Below, piece after piece: positions 16,069 through 23,935 of a stretch of 64,000 bases of DNA (positions are counted from its first letter, which is position 1; every line of letters begins with the position of its first letter). The notes under the pieces are model-generated. The model did not search any database, was not told the origin of the DNA, and saw only the letters and a list, made by a program, of their open reading frames with translations. The position numbers and the translations under genes were made by a program. Where the stretch lies: the NCBI GenBank assembly GCA_046349435.1, contig JAXMCI010000040.1, positions 6,350-70,349 on the forward strand, in the 5' to 3' direction. The DNA comes from JAXMCI01 sp046349435. GTDB taxonomy: Bacteria; Pseudomonadota; Alphaproteobacteria; Dongiales; Dongiaceae.

Positions 16069-17442
16069 ATGAAGTTCCTCGACCAGGCCAAGATCTACCT
16101 CAGGAGCGGCGACGGCGGGGCCGGCGCGGTCAGCTTCCGGCGCGAGAAGTTCATCGAGTTCGGCGGCCCGGACGGCGGCGATGGCGGCCGCGGCGGCGAC
16201 ATCGTGATCGAGGCCGCGGCCAACCTGAACACGCTGATCGACTACCGCTACCAGCAGCATTTCAAGGCGCAGCGCGGCCATCACGGCATGGGCCGCAACC
16301 GCAGCGGCGCGGCCGGCAACACGATCGTGCTGCGCGTGCCCGTCGGGACCCAGATCCTCGACGAGGACAAGGAGACGGTGCTGGCCGACATCACCCGGCC
16401 GGACCAGCGGCTGGTGCTGCTCCGCGGCGGCGACGGCGGCCGCGGCAACGCCGCCTTCAAGAGCTCGACCAACCAGGCGCCGCGCCGCGCCGATCCCGGC
16501 TGGCCCGGCCAGGAGCGCTGGGTCTGGCTGCGCCTCAAGCTGATCGCCGATGCCGGGCTGGTCGGCCTGCCCAATGCCGGCAAGTCGACGCTGCTCGCCG
16601 CCACCTCGCGGGCCCGGCCGAAGATCGCCGACTATCCCTTCACCACGCTCCACCCGCAGCTCGGCGTCGTCCATGTCGACGAGGAGGAGTTCGTGCTCGC
16701 CGACATCCCCGGCCTGATCGAGGGCGCGCACGAGGGCGCCGGGCTGGGCGACCGCTTCCTCGGCCATGTCGAGCGCTGCCGCGTGCTGCTGCACCTGGTC
16801 GACGGCACCGAGGAGGACGTCGCCGCCTGCTACCGCACCATCCGCGGCGAGCTCGCCGCCTATGGCGGCGGGCTGGCCGGCAAGCCGGAGCTCCTGGTGC
16901 TGAACAAGTGCGACGCGCTCGACGAGGAGGCGATCGCCGGGAAGCGCGCCGCGCTGGCGGACGCGGCCGGCCGCCCGGAGGCCGAGGTCCGCATCCTCTC
17001 CGGCGCCACCGGCCAGGGCGTGCGCGAGCTGCTGCGCGCCGCCTTCGCCGCGATCCGCGCCGCGCGGGAGGAAGAGGCGGGTCCCTCGCCCGCGAAGCGG
17101 GAGAGGGAGGGGCCCGCCCGTCGGGGCGGGAGGGCGAGGGCGTCGAGGCGGCACCACCCTCACCCCGATCTTCTCCCACTGCGTGGGAGAGGGAGGAGCT
17201 GGGCGAGGACGTCGAGCCGTGACCGGCGCGCTTCTCTCCGCCCGCCGCCTGGTCGTCAAGATCGGCTCGGCGCTGCTGGTCGAGGAGCCCGACGGCGCCA
17301 TCCGGCGGCGCTGGCTCGACGCGCTGGCCGACGACGTCGCGGACATCCTGGCGCGCGGCTGCGAGGTCATCCTGGTCTCCTCCGGCGCCATCGCGGTCGG
17401 CCGGCGCCACCTGCAGCTGCCGGCCGGACCGCTCAGGCTTGA
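16069..17442 (+). CDS. obgE: GTPase Obg with repeat-altered C-terminal tail
   Basis: Essential ribosome-assembly GTPase. MKFLDQAKIYLRSGDGGAGA opens the glycine-rich Obg domain (to ~residue 158); the G domain has GLPNAGKST (G1), DYPFTTLHP (switch I), DIPGLIEGA (G3) and NKCD (G4). Core homology ends near residue 337. There a ~115-bp hairpin repeat (17081-17196) enters the reading frame, and the frame then stays open inside proB to a TGA at 17440, giving 457 residues with an Arg/Pro-rich tail. Another frame through the same repeat ends in LGEDVEP and a TGA (17220-17222) that overlaps the proB start, which looks like the ancestral C-terminus. The repeat thus probably displaced the original stop. 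The core should remain functional. Confidence 0.93.
   Translation: MKFLDQAKIYLRSGDGGAGAVSFRREKFIEFGGPDGGDGGRGGDIVIEAAANLNTLIDYRYQQHFKAQRGHHGMGRNRSGAAGNTIVLRVPVGTQILDEDKETVLADITRPDQRLVLLRGGDGGRGNAAFKSSTNQAPRRADPGWPGQERWVWLRLKLIADAGLVGLPNAGKSTLLAATSRARPKIADYPFTTLHPQLGVVHVDEEEFVLADIPGLIEGAHEGAGLGDRFLGHVERCRVLLHLVDGTEEDVAACYRTIRGELAAYGGGLAGKPELLVLNKCDALDEEAIAGKRAALADAAGRPEAEVRILSGATGQGVRELLRAAFAAIRAAREEEAGPSPAKREREGPARRGGRARASRRHHPHPDLLPLRGRGRSWARTSSRDRRASLRPPPGRQDRLGAAGRGARRRHPAALARRAGRRRRGHPGARLRGHPGLLRRHRGRPAPPAAAGRTAQA
17081..17196. repeat. Triple-hairpin repeat, copy 1 (reverse orientation)
   Basis: About 116 bp containing GGGAGAGGGAGG boxes at the ends and GGGTGAGGGTG-type boxes in the middle (read on the minus strand), able to form three consecutive hairpins. 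The reverse complement aligns with 22773-22890 and 56221-56339. It lies inside the 3' end of the obgE reading frame, immediately before proB. Confidence 0.8.
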
Positions 17443-18409
17443 GGAGAAGCAGGCCGCCGCCGCCACCGGCCAGATCATGCTGGCGCACGCCTACCAGGAG
17501 ACGCTGGCCCGCCACGACATCACCGTGGCGCAGGTGCTGCTGACGCTCGACGACACCGAGCAGCGGCGCCGCCACCTCAACGCGCGCAGCACGCTGACCA
17601 CCCTGCTCAGGCTCGGCACCGTGCCGGTGATCAACGAGAACGACACGGTGGCGACCAGCGAGATCCGCTTCGGCGACAACGACCGGCTGGCGGCGCGGGT
17701 CGCCGCCATGGTCAGCGCCGACACCCTCGTGCTGCTCTCCGACATCGACGGGCTCTACACCGCCGACCCGCGGCGCGACTCCTCGGCCCGGCTGATCCCC
17801 GAGGTGCGCGAGGTGACCGCCGAGATCGAGGCAATGGCCGGCGAGGCGCCGCCCGGCTACAGCAGCGGCGGCATGGTGACCAAGCTGGTCGCCGGCCGCA
17901 TCGCCATCGCGGCCGGCTGCCGCATGGCGATCGCCGACGGCCGCCGGATGAACCCGCTGGCCGCGCTGGAGTCCGGCGCGCCCTGCAGCTGGTTCGTGCC
18001 CTCGGCCGGGCCGCTCACCGCGCGCAAGACCTGGATCGCCGGCAGCCTGAAGCCGCTCGGCAGCCTGCAGATCGACGCCGGCGCCGCCGCCGCGCTGCGC
18101 GCCGGCAAGAGCCTGCTGCCGGCCGGCGTCACCGCCGTCGAGGGCGAGTTCGACCGCGGCGATTCGGTGCGCGTGCTCGACCCCGAGGGGCGCGAGCTCG
18201 GCCGCGGCCTGTCGGCCTATGCCAGCGCCGACGCCCGCGCCATCCGCGGCCACAAGAGCCATGAAATCGAGCGGCTGCTGGGCTATCGTGGCCGCGACGA
18301 GATGATCCATCGCGACGATCTCGTGCTGCACCAGGGCGACCCGCAGCGGGCGGCCGAGCCGGCCGGCGCGGCAACGCCCGCGGGAGGGACCATTGGCGAC
18401 CGCGCTTAG
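17219..18409 (+). CDS. proB: Glutamate 5-kinase
   Basis: First enzyme of proline synthesis, phosphorylating glutamate. 396 residues from a GTG at 17219, which has GAGGAC eight bases upstream and overlaps a TGA in another frame (GTGA). The amino-acid kinase domain shows LVVKIGSALL, VILVSSGAIAVG, PVINENDTVA and FGDNDRLAARVA. The C-terminal ~100 residues (GSLQIDAGAAAALRAGKSLLPAGVTAVEGEF) form the PUA domain. It overlaps proA by 17 bases. The ObgE reading frame covers its first 224 bases. Confidence 0.96.
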   Translation: MTGALLSARRLVVKIGSALLVEEPDGAIRRRWLDALADDVADILARGCEVILVSSGAIAVGRRHLQLPAGPLRLEEKQAAAATGQIMLAHAYQETLARHDITVAQVLLTLDDTEQRRRHLNARSTLTTLLRLGTVPVINENDTVATSEIRFGDNDRLAARVAAMVSADTLVLLSDIDGLYTADPRRDSSARLIPEVREVTAEIEAMAGEAPPGYSSGGMVTKLVAGRIAIAAGCRMAIADGRRMNPLAALESGAPCSWFVPSAGPLTARKTWIAGSLKPLGSLQIDAGAAAALRAGKSLLPAGVTAVEGEFDRGDSVRVLDPEGRELGRGLSAYASADARAIRGHKSHEIERLLGYRGRDEMIHRDDLVLHQGDPQRAAEPAGAATPAGGTIGDRA

Positions 18410-19679
18410 ACCGGCAGTCCAGGAGGCTGCGATCGAGGCGGAGATCCGCGCCGTCGGGCTGGCCGCGCGCGAGGCCGCCGCGCGGCTGGCGCTGGCCACG
18501 GCCGAGGCCAAGGCCGCGGCGCTCCGTGCCGCCGCCGCCGCGCTTCGCGCCGCCCAGCCGGCGCTGCTCGCCGCCAACGCCGAGGACGTCGCCGCATCGC
18601 GCCGCGCCGGCCTCTCCGCCGCCATGGTCGACCGGCTGCTGCTCGACCCCAGGCGGATCGCGGCGATGGCCGGCGGCCTCGAGGAGATCGCGGCCTTCCC
18701 CGATCCGGTCGGCACCGAGCTCGCCCGCTGGACGCGGCCGAACGGCCTCGACATCGCCCGGGTGCGGGTGCCGATCGGGGTGATCGGCATCATCTACGAA
18801 TCGCGCCCCAACGTGACGGCGGATGCCGGCGCGCTCTGCCTCAAGGCCGGCAACGCCGCGATCCTGCGCGGCGGCTCGGAGAGCTTCGCCTCCTCGCAGG
18901 CGATCCATCGCTGCCTGGTGCAGGGCCTCGCCGAGGCCGGGCTGCCGGAGACGGCGATCCAGCTGGTCGGCACCCGCGACCGCGCCGCGGTCGGCGCCCT
19001 GCTGCGCCTGTCGGACTGCGTCGACGTGATCGTGCCGCGCGGCGGCCGCGGCCTGATCGAGCGGGTGCAGCAGGAGAGCCGGGTGCCCGTGCTGGCCCAT
19101 CTCGAGGGCCTCAACCACACCTATGTCGACGGCGCCGCCGACCCGGCCAAGGCGCGCGCCATCGTGCTCAACGCCAAGATGCGCCGCACCGGCGTGTGCG
19201 GCGCCACCGAGACGCTGCTGGTCGACCGCGCCGCCCTCGGCCTGCTGCCCGGCATCCTGGCCGGGCTGATCGAGGCCGGCTGCGAGATCCGCGGCGACGC
19301 CGAGACCCGGGCGCTCGAGCCGCGCGCCCGGGCGGCGACCGAGGCCGACTGGGACACCGAGTATCTCGACGCCATCCTGGCGGTGCGGGTGGTCGACGGC
19401 GTCGAGGGCGCGCTCGCCCACATCGCCCGGCACGGCTCGCGCCACACCGAGGCGATCGTCACCGAGGACCGGGCGGCGGCGGAGCGCTTCCTGGCCGCGG
19501 TCGATGCCGGCATCGTGCTGCACAACGCCTCGACCCAGTTCGCCGACGGCGGCGAGTTCGGCATGGGGGCGGAGATCGGCATCGCCACCGGCAAGCTGCA
19601 TGCCCGCGGCCCGGTCGGGGCCGAGCAGCTCACCATCTACAAGTACGTGGTCCGCGGCAGCGGCCAGGTCCGGCCCTGA
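18393..19679 (+). CDS. proA: Gamma-glutamyl phosphate reductase
   Basis: Second enzyme of proline synthesis, reducing gamma-glutamyl phosphate with NADPH. 428 residues. The start is a TTG at 18393 with GGAGGGAC just upstream; no ATG or GTG lies nearby. The aldehyde-dehydrogenase fold shows IGVIGIIYESRPNVTADAGA, RGGSES and catalytic Cys269 in RRTGVCGATETLL. The C-terminal EFGMGAEIGIATGKLHARGP is the family signature. Translationally coupled to proB by overlap. Confidence 0.96.
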   Translation: MATALRPAVQEAAIEAEIRAVGLAAREAAARLALATAEAKAAALRAAAAALRAAQPALLAANAEDVAASRRAGLSAAMVDRLLLDPRRIAAMAGGLEEIAAFPDPVGTELARWTRPNGLDIARVRVPIGVIGIIYESRPNVTADAGALCLKAGNAAILRGGSESFASSQAIHRCLVQGLAEAGLPETAIQLVGTRDRAAVGALLRLSDCVDVIVPRGGRGLIERVQQESRVPVLAHLEGLNHTYVDGAADPAKARAIVLNAKMRRTGVCGATETLLVDRAALGLLPGILAGLIEAGCEIRGDAETRALEPRARAATEADWDTEYLDAILAVRVVDGVEGALAHIARHGSRHTEAIVTEDRAAAERFLAAVDAGIVLHNASTQFADGGEFGMGAEIGIATGKLHARGPVGAEQLTIYKYVVRGSGQVRP

Positions 19680-20305
19680 GCGAGGAGGAACCGAAGGGGC
19701 GGCACCGGCGCCGGGGGCTGCGCGTCGGCCTGCTCGGCGGGTCCTTCAACCCCGCCCATGAGGGCCACCGCCAGATCAGCCTGGAGGCGCTGGCCCGGCT
19801 GAGGCTCGATGCCGTCTGGTGGCTGGTCAGCCCGCAGAACCCGCTGAAGCCGGTCGCCGGCATGGCGCCGCTGGCCCAGCGCATGGCCGAGGCGCGGCGG
19901 GTCGCCCGCCACCCGCGCATCACGGTCACCGACATCGAGACCCGGCTCGGCACCACCCACACCGCCGACACGCTGCGGCTGCTGTGCCGCCGCTTCCCCG
20001 GCCATCGCTTCGTCTGGCTGATGGGCGCCGATAACCTGCTCCAGATCGATCGCTGGAAGGACTGGCAGCAAATCTTTAACACCGTTCCGGTTGCGGTCTG
20101 GGCGCGGCCTTCCTATTGTTTTGAGGCGTTGGCCGCCAAGGCGGCGCGGCGCTTCGCCGGGGCCCGGCTGAAGGAGAGCCAGGGCGGCCTGCTTCCGGCG
20201 ACCCGTCCGCCCGCCTGGGTGTTCGTCCATGGCCGGCTCAATCCTGCGTCGGCCACGGCGATCCGCGCCGCCCGGCGCGGCACGCCCGGACCCCGCGGCG
20301 GCTGA
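19676..20305 (+). CDS. nadD: Nicotinate-nucleotide adenylyltransferase, start codon non-canonical
   Basis: Makes deamido-NAD from nicotinate mononucleotide and ATP. The nucleotidyltransferase motif is GLLGGSFNPAHEGHRQIS, followed by VSPQNPLK, WLMGADNL, IDRWKDW and the end motif RLNPASATAIRA. The domain is complete, but no ATG, GTG or TTG exists in frame between the far-upstream 19196 (inside proA) and the LLGGSFNP motif. I place the start at CTG 19676, which overlaps the proA stop (CTGA) just as other genes here overlap by ATGA. CTG 19718, directly before RVGLLGGSF, is the alternative. A GAGGAGGA stretch lies between the two. Its stop overlaps the rsfS start (TGATG). Confidence 0.88.
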   Translation: MSEEEPKGRHRRRGLRVGLLGGSFNPAHEGHRQISLEALARLRLDAVWWLVSPQNPLKPVAGMAPLAQRMAEARRVARHPRITVTDIETRLGTTHTADTLRLLCRRFPGHRFVWLMGADNLLQIDRWKDWQQIFNTVPVAVWARPSYCFEALAAKAARRFAGARLKESQGGLLPATRPPAWVFVHGRLNPASATAIRAARRGTPGPRGG

Positions 20306-20736
20306 TGGAAGGAGACCGTCAAACCAGCCAGAGGATGACTGCCATAGCCAATCCCACCAGGCGCGACCCGAGCCGAGAGCCGGTCAGCGCAGAGCTCGTC
20401 GAGCTCATCGAGAAGTCCCTGGACGACGACAAGGCCGAGAGCGTCGTCGTCATCGATCTCCACGGAAAATCCAGCTTCGCCGACTACATGGTGATCGCCT
20501 CGGGCCGCTCGTCCAGGCAGGTCGGCGCGATGGCCGACCATCTCGCCATGAAGCTCAAGGCCGCCGGCGTCGCCGATGTCGGGGTCGAGGGCGCGCGGGT
20601 CGGCGACTGGGTGCTGATCGACGGCGGCGACGTCGTCGTCCACCTCTTCCGGCCCGAGATCCGCAGCTTCTACAATCTCGAGAAGATGTGGGGCATCGCG
20701 CTGCCGGAGCCGGACCGGGAGCTGGCGCTGGCCTAG
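20305..20736 (+). CDS. rsfS: Ribosome silencing factor
   Basis: A 143-residue RsfS/Iojap protein that binds L14 and blocks subunit joining under starvation. Signature stretches are DDDKAESVVVIDLHGKSSFADYMVIASG, followed by SRQVGAMADHLAMKLK and GDWVLIDGGDVVVHLFRPEIRSFYNLEKMW. The ATG at 20305 overlaps the nadD stop; a second ATG at 20335 (MTAIANP) has AGAGG directly before it and could be the real start. The position after nadD is standard in proteobacteria. Confidence 0.95.
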   Translation: MEGDRQTSQRMTAIANPTRRDPSREPVSAELVELIEKSLDDDKAESVVVIDLHGKSSFADYMVIASGRSSRQVGAMADHLAMKLKAAGVADVGVEGARVGDWVLIDGGDVVVHLFRPEIRSFYNLEKMWGIALPEPDRELALA

Positions 20737-20851
20737 CCGGCGCGCCGCCGCCCCCTCGTCCCGGCCTGTCGCGGGAGGAGGGCGACCAACGGTCCCGGGC
20801 GCGCCGCCCGGGATTGCAACCGCCGGCGGGGGGTGTACCATCGCCGGCGGG

Positions 20852-21679
20852 ATGGAGTCATCGTCGACAGGCGCGACGACCCGGACCGGCGGCGCGCCGG
20901 TGCTGGCGGTCGATCGGGTGTCAAAACGCTTCGGCGCGGTCGAGGCGCTGAGCGAGGTCAGCTTCTCGATCTCGGCCGGCGAGGTGGTGGCGCTGCTCGG
21001 CGACAACGGCGCCGGCAAGTCGACCCTGGTCAAGATCATCGCCGGCAGCATCGCGCCCGATACGGGCCAGCTGCTCTTCGAGGGCCGCCCGGTGGCCTTC
21101 ACCGGGCCGGGCGACGCCAAGGCGATCGGCATCGAGACGGTCTACCAGGACCTCTCGCTGTGCCCCAACATGAACGTCGTCGCCAACTTCTTCATGGGCC
21201 GCGAGCTGACCCGCAACCTGCTCGGCCTCAAGGTGCTGCGCGAGCGCGCGATGCGCGAGGAGACGGAGCGCAGCCTGCGCGAGATCGGCACCCGGATCCC
21301 CTCGGTGCTGACCGCCGTCGAGCATCTCTCGGGCGGCCAGCGCCAGGCGGTCGAGCTCTGCCGCTTCGTCCATTGGGGCGGCAAGCTGGTGCTGCTCGAC
21401 GAGCCCTTCGCGGCACTCGGCGTGCGCCAGACCCATCGCGGGCTGGAGCTGATCGAGCAGGTCAAGGCGCGCGGCGTGGCGGTGATCGTCATCACCCACA
21501 ACATGCTGCATGCCTTCCAGGTGGCCGACCGCATCGTCGTGCTGCGCCAGGGCCGCATCGCCGGCCTGCGCGCCGTCGCCGAGACCACCACCGACGAGGT
21601 GGTCGAGCTGATCACCGGCGAGCGGATCGATCCGCGGCGGGGTGCCCCGGCAAGGCCGGCTGCCCCGCCCGGTGCATGA
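20852..21679 (+). CDS. ABC transporter ATPase, simple-sugar (ribose/xylose) type
   Basis: A 275-residue ATPase with a single nucleotide-binding domain, unlike the double-domain RbsA. Walker A GDNGAGKST begins at residue 50, the signature is LSGGQRQAVEL, Walker B LVLLDEPFAALG, and the switch histidine lies in IVITHNM. TGPGDAKAIGIETVYQDLSLCPNMNV is the Q-loop region characteristic of the sugar (CUT2) family. A possible promoter (TTGCAA-16-TACCAT) lies at 20814-20841. The order ATPase, binding protein, permease is unusual. Confidence 0.9.
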   Translation: MESSSTGATTRTGGAPVLAVDRVSKRFGAVEALSEVSFSISAGEVVALLGDNGAGKSTLVKIIAGSIAPDTGQLLFEGRPVAFTGPGDAKAIGIETVYQDLSLCPNMNVVANFFMGRELTRNLLGLKVLRERAMREETERSLREIGTRIPSVLTAVEHLSGGQRQAVELCRFVHWGGKLVLLDEPFAALGVRQTHRGLELIEQVKARGVAVIVITHNMLHAFQVADRIVVLRQGRIAGLRAVAETTTDEVVELITGERIDPRRGAPARPAAPPGA

Positions 21680-21719
21680 AGGGCTCACGGGTGAGGATCG
21701 ACAATTGAGGGAGGACACC

Positions 21720-22772
21720 ATGCGCATGCACAGGCGTGCCGTGCTCGGCCTGATGGCGGCTCTCGCCGCCACCGCCGTCGCAGGCCCGAGCTTCGCCGCC
21801 GGCGAGAAGGGCACCATCTACTATCTCGCGCCGACCCTGTTCGACGAGTTCCAGGCCGAGACCAAGGACATGATCGAGCTGCTGTTCGGCGAGCTCGGCT
21901 ACAAGGTGGTGACGCTCGACGCGCAGCAGCGCGCCGACCTGCAGAACAGCCAGATGGACGACGCCATCCTGCAGAAGCCCAAGGCGATCGTGCTGGCCGC
22001 GGTCGATTTCGACGCCATCTCGCCCGGCATCGAGAAGGCGCACGCCGCCAAGATCCCGATCATGGTCTACGACCGGCAGATCAAGAACCGGCCGGTCGAG
22101 TTCACCTCGGTCGCCGGCACCGTCGAGATCGGCCGGCTCTCGGGCGAGCAGGCGGCCAAGCTGCTCGCCGCCAAGTACGGCGGCACGCCCAAGGGCAAGA
22201 TCCTCTCGGTGATGGGCGATTCGGGCGACAGCTACACGCTCGACATCGAGAAGGGCTTCGAGGAGGTGCTGTCGAAGTACCCGGACGTGAAGATCATCGC
22301 CAAGCCCTCGAAGGACTGGGAGCCGACCAACGCCGCCAACACGGTGCAGGACCAGCTGCTGGTCAATTCCGACATCGACCTGATCTTCATCCATGCCGAC
22401 CACCTCGCCCCGCCGATCGTCTCGGTGCTCGAGGGCAAGGGCAAGAAGAAGGGCGACATCATCATCGTCAACGCCACCGGCATGCCGGCCGGCCTGAAGC
22501 TGCTGCGCGACGGCTGGGTCTCGACCATCGTCGAGCAGCCGCTCTACGGGCAGGTCTACGGGCTCGCCATGTTCCTCGACAAGGTGATCAAGGGCGAGCC
22601 GATCAAGGCCGGCACCTACGACGTGGTCGGCCTGCCCTCGACGCTGACCCTCGAGACCTGGGGCCCCAACCTCAGCGTGCCCGGCGGCGTCATCACCAAG
22701 GACAACGTCGACGACAAGCGCTTCTGGGGCAATTTGAAGCCCCCCGGCGTCCCCGTCCCGACGGTGCCCTGA
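21720..22772 (+). CDS. Sugar ABC transporter substrate-binding protein (RbsB/XylF family)
   Basis: A 350-residue periplasmic binding protein. MRMHRRAVLGLMAALAATAVAGPSFA is a Sec signal peptide ending near an Ala-X-Ala site. The mature part shows the two-lobed periplasmic-binding fold of the LacI/RbsB family (QAVDFDAI-type strand PKAIVLAAVDFDAISPGIEK; PIMVYDRQIKN; GKILSVMGDSGDSYTLDIEKGFEE). GGGAGGACACC precedes the ATG at 21720. The sugar is not predictable; XylF-like proteins are the closest in character. Confidence 0.9.
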   Translation: MRMHRRAVLGLMAALAATAVAGPSFAAGEKGTIYYLAPTLFDEFQAETKDMIELLFGELGYKVVTLDAQQRADLQNSQMDDAILQKPKAIVLAAVDFDAISPGIEKAHAAKIPIMVYDRQIKNRPVEFTSVAGTVEIGRLSGEQAAKLLAAKYGGTPKGKILSVMGDSGDSYTLDIEKGFEEVLSKYPDVKIIAKPSKDWEPTNAANTVQDQLLVNSDIDLIFIHADHLAPPIVSVLEGKGKKKGDIIIVNATGMPAGLKLLRDGWVSTIVEQPLYGQVYGLAMFLDKVIKGEPIKAGTYDVVGLPSTLTLETWGPNLSVPGGVITKDNVDDKRFWGNLKPPGVPVPTVP

Positions 22773-22890
22773 CTCCCTCTCCCACGGAGTGGGCGAGGGT
22801 CGGGGTGAGGGTGGTGCCGCCGGCTCCACCCTCACCCTCCCGTCGCTGACGCGACGGGTCCCTCCCTCTCCCGCCATCGCGGGCGAGGGC
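22773..22890. repeat. Triple-hairpin repeat, copy 2
   Basis: About 118 bp: CTCCCTCTCCCACGGAGTGG opens the first hairpin, CACCCTCACCCTCCCGTCG lies in the middle, and CTCCCTCTCCCGCCATCGCG closes it. It aligns with 56221-56339 in the same orientation and 17081-17196 in reverse. It fills most of the gap between the binding-protein and permease genes. Confidence 0.85.
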
Positions 22891-22927
22891 AGTCTCGAGG
22901 GACCGTGCCGATGATCCGCCAGCCATC

Positions 22928-23935
22928 ATGACCGACTCCGCCGCCTCCGGCCGCCGGCTCAGCCGCGCGGCGCCGGCCGTGCGCTGGATGCTGGACAACC
23001 TCGTCTGGTTCATCCTGGCGGCGATCCTGGTGATCTGCTCGGTCGGCATCCCCGGCTTCTTCCAGATCGGCATCTTCCTCAACATCGCCTACCAGGCGAC
23101 CTTCGTCGGCATCCTCGCGGTCGGCCTCTCCTTCTGCATCATCGCCGGCCAGATGGACCTCTCCATCGAGTCGGTGCTGGCCTTCTCGGCGATGCTGGCG
23201 GCCTATCTCTCCGGCCTCTCGACGGCGGCGGCCGGCACCGCCTGGCCGGGCCTCGTCTCGCTCGCCGTGGTGCTCGCCTTCGGCGCGATCACCGGCCTGG
23301 TCAACGCGTTCTTCGTCGTCCGGCTGAAGATCAACGCCTTCATCGTGACGCTGGCGATGTACATCGCGATCCGCGGCCTGGCGCTGATCCTGACCCGCGC
23401 CCGCTCGATCTTCGAGCTGCCGCCCTCGATGCGCTGGGTGGCCAACGCCGGCCTGCTGGGATTGCCGGTGCTGGTGCTGATCCTGATCGTCGTCTACGTC
23501 TTCTTCCACTTCGTGCTGACCCGCACCCGCTTCGGCCGCCACGTCTATCTCGTCGGCGGCAACCCGGTGGCGCCGTTCCGCGCCGGCATCAAGGTGAACC
23601 GGCTGGTGGTGCAGGTCTTCGTGCTGTCGGGCGTGCTCGCCGCCTTCGCCGGCTGGCTGCTGGCGGCGCGCACCAACGGGGCCACGCCCAATCTCGGGCT
23701 GGGCATGCTGTTCGAGGTGTTCGCCGCGGTGGTGATCGGCGGCGTCAGCCTGCAGGGCGGCGTCGGCCGGCTGTCCGGCGTCTTCGCCGGCGCCCTGCTG
23801 CTGAGCTCGATCAGCACCGCCATCAACATCATCGGGCTGGAGCCGCAATACCTCCAGGTGGTCCGCGGCGGGCTGATGCTGGCGGCGGTCCTGCTCGACT
23901 CGCTGAAGCGGGGCCTCAGGCGCTTCTCGGAGTGA
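22928..23935 (+). CDS. Sugar ABC transporter permease (RbsC/XylH family)
   Basis: A 335-residue permease with about nine to ten hydrophobic segments. Family signatures are FVGILAVGLSFCIIAGQMDLSIESVLAFSAM near the N-terminus and AAVVIGGVSLQGGVGRLSGVFAGALLL near the C-terminus. The ATG at 22928 has only a weak ribosome-binding site, just after the repeat. Its stop overlaps the next gene (GTGA). Confidence 0.92.
   Translation: MTDSAASGRRLSRAAPAVRWMLDNLVWFILAAILVICSVGIPGFFQIGIFLNIAYQATFVGILAVGLSFCIIAGQMDLSIESVLAFSAMLAAYLSGLSTAAAGTAWPGLVSLAVVLAFGAITGLVNAFFVVRLKINAFIVTLAMYIAIRGLALILTRARSIFELPPSMRWVANAGLLGLPVLVLILIVVYVFFHFVLTRTRFGRHVYLVGGNPVAPFRAGIKVNRLVVQVFVLSGVLAAFAGWLLAARTNGATPNLGLGMLFEVFAAVVIGGVSLQGGVGRLSGVFAGALLLSSISTAINIIGLEPQYLQVVRGGLMLAAVLLDSLKRGLRRFSE

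Noticed and set aside
15922..17196. Possible CRISPR or tandem array formed by the repeats near obgE
   Set aside because: The repeats belong to two different dispersed families, occur once each here, and have no regular spacer pattern.
20794..20812. Terminator after rsfS
   Set aside because: CCCGGGC-GCGCC-GCCCGGG can fold, but there is no T run on either side, so it is not a convincing intrinsic terminator.
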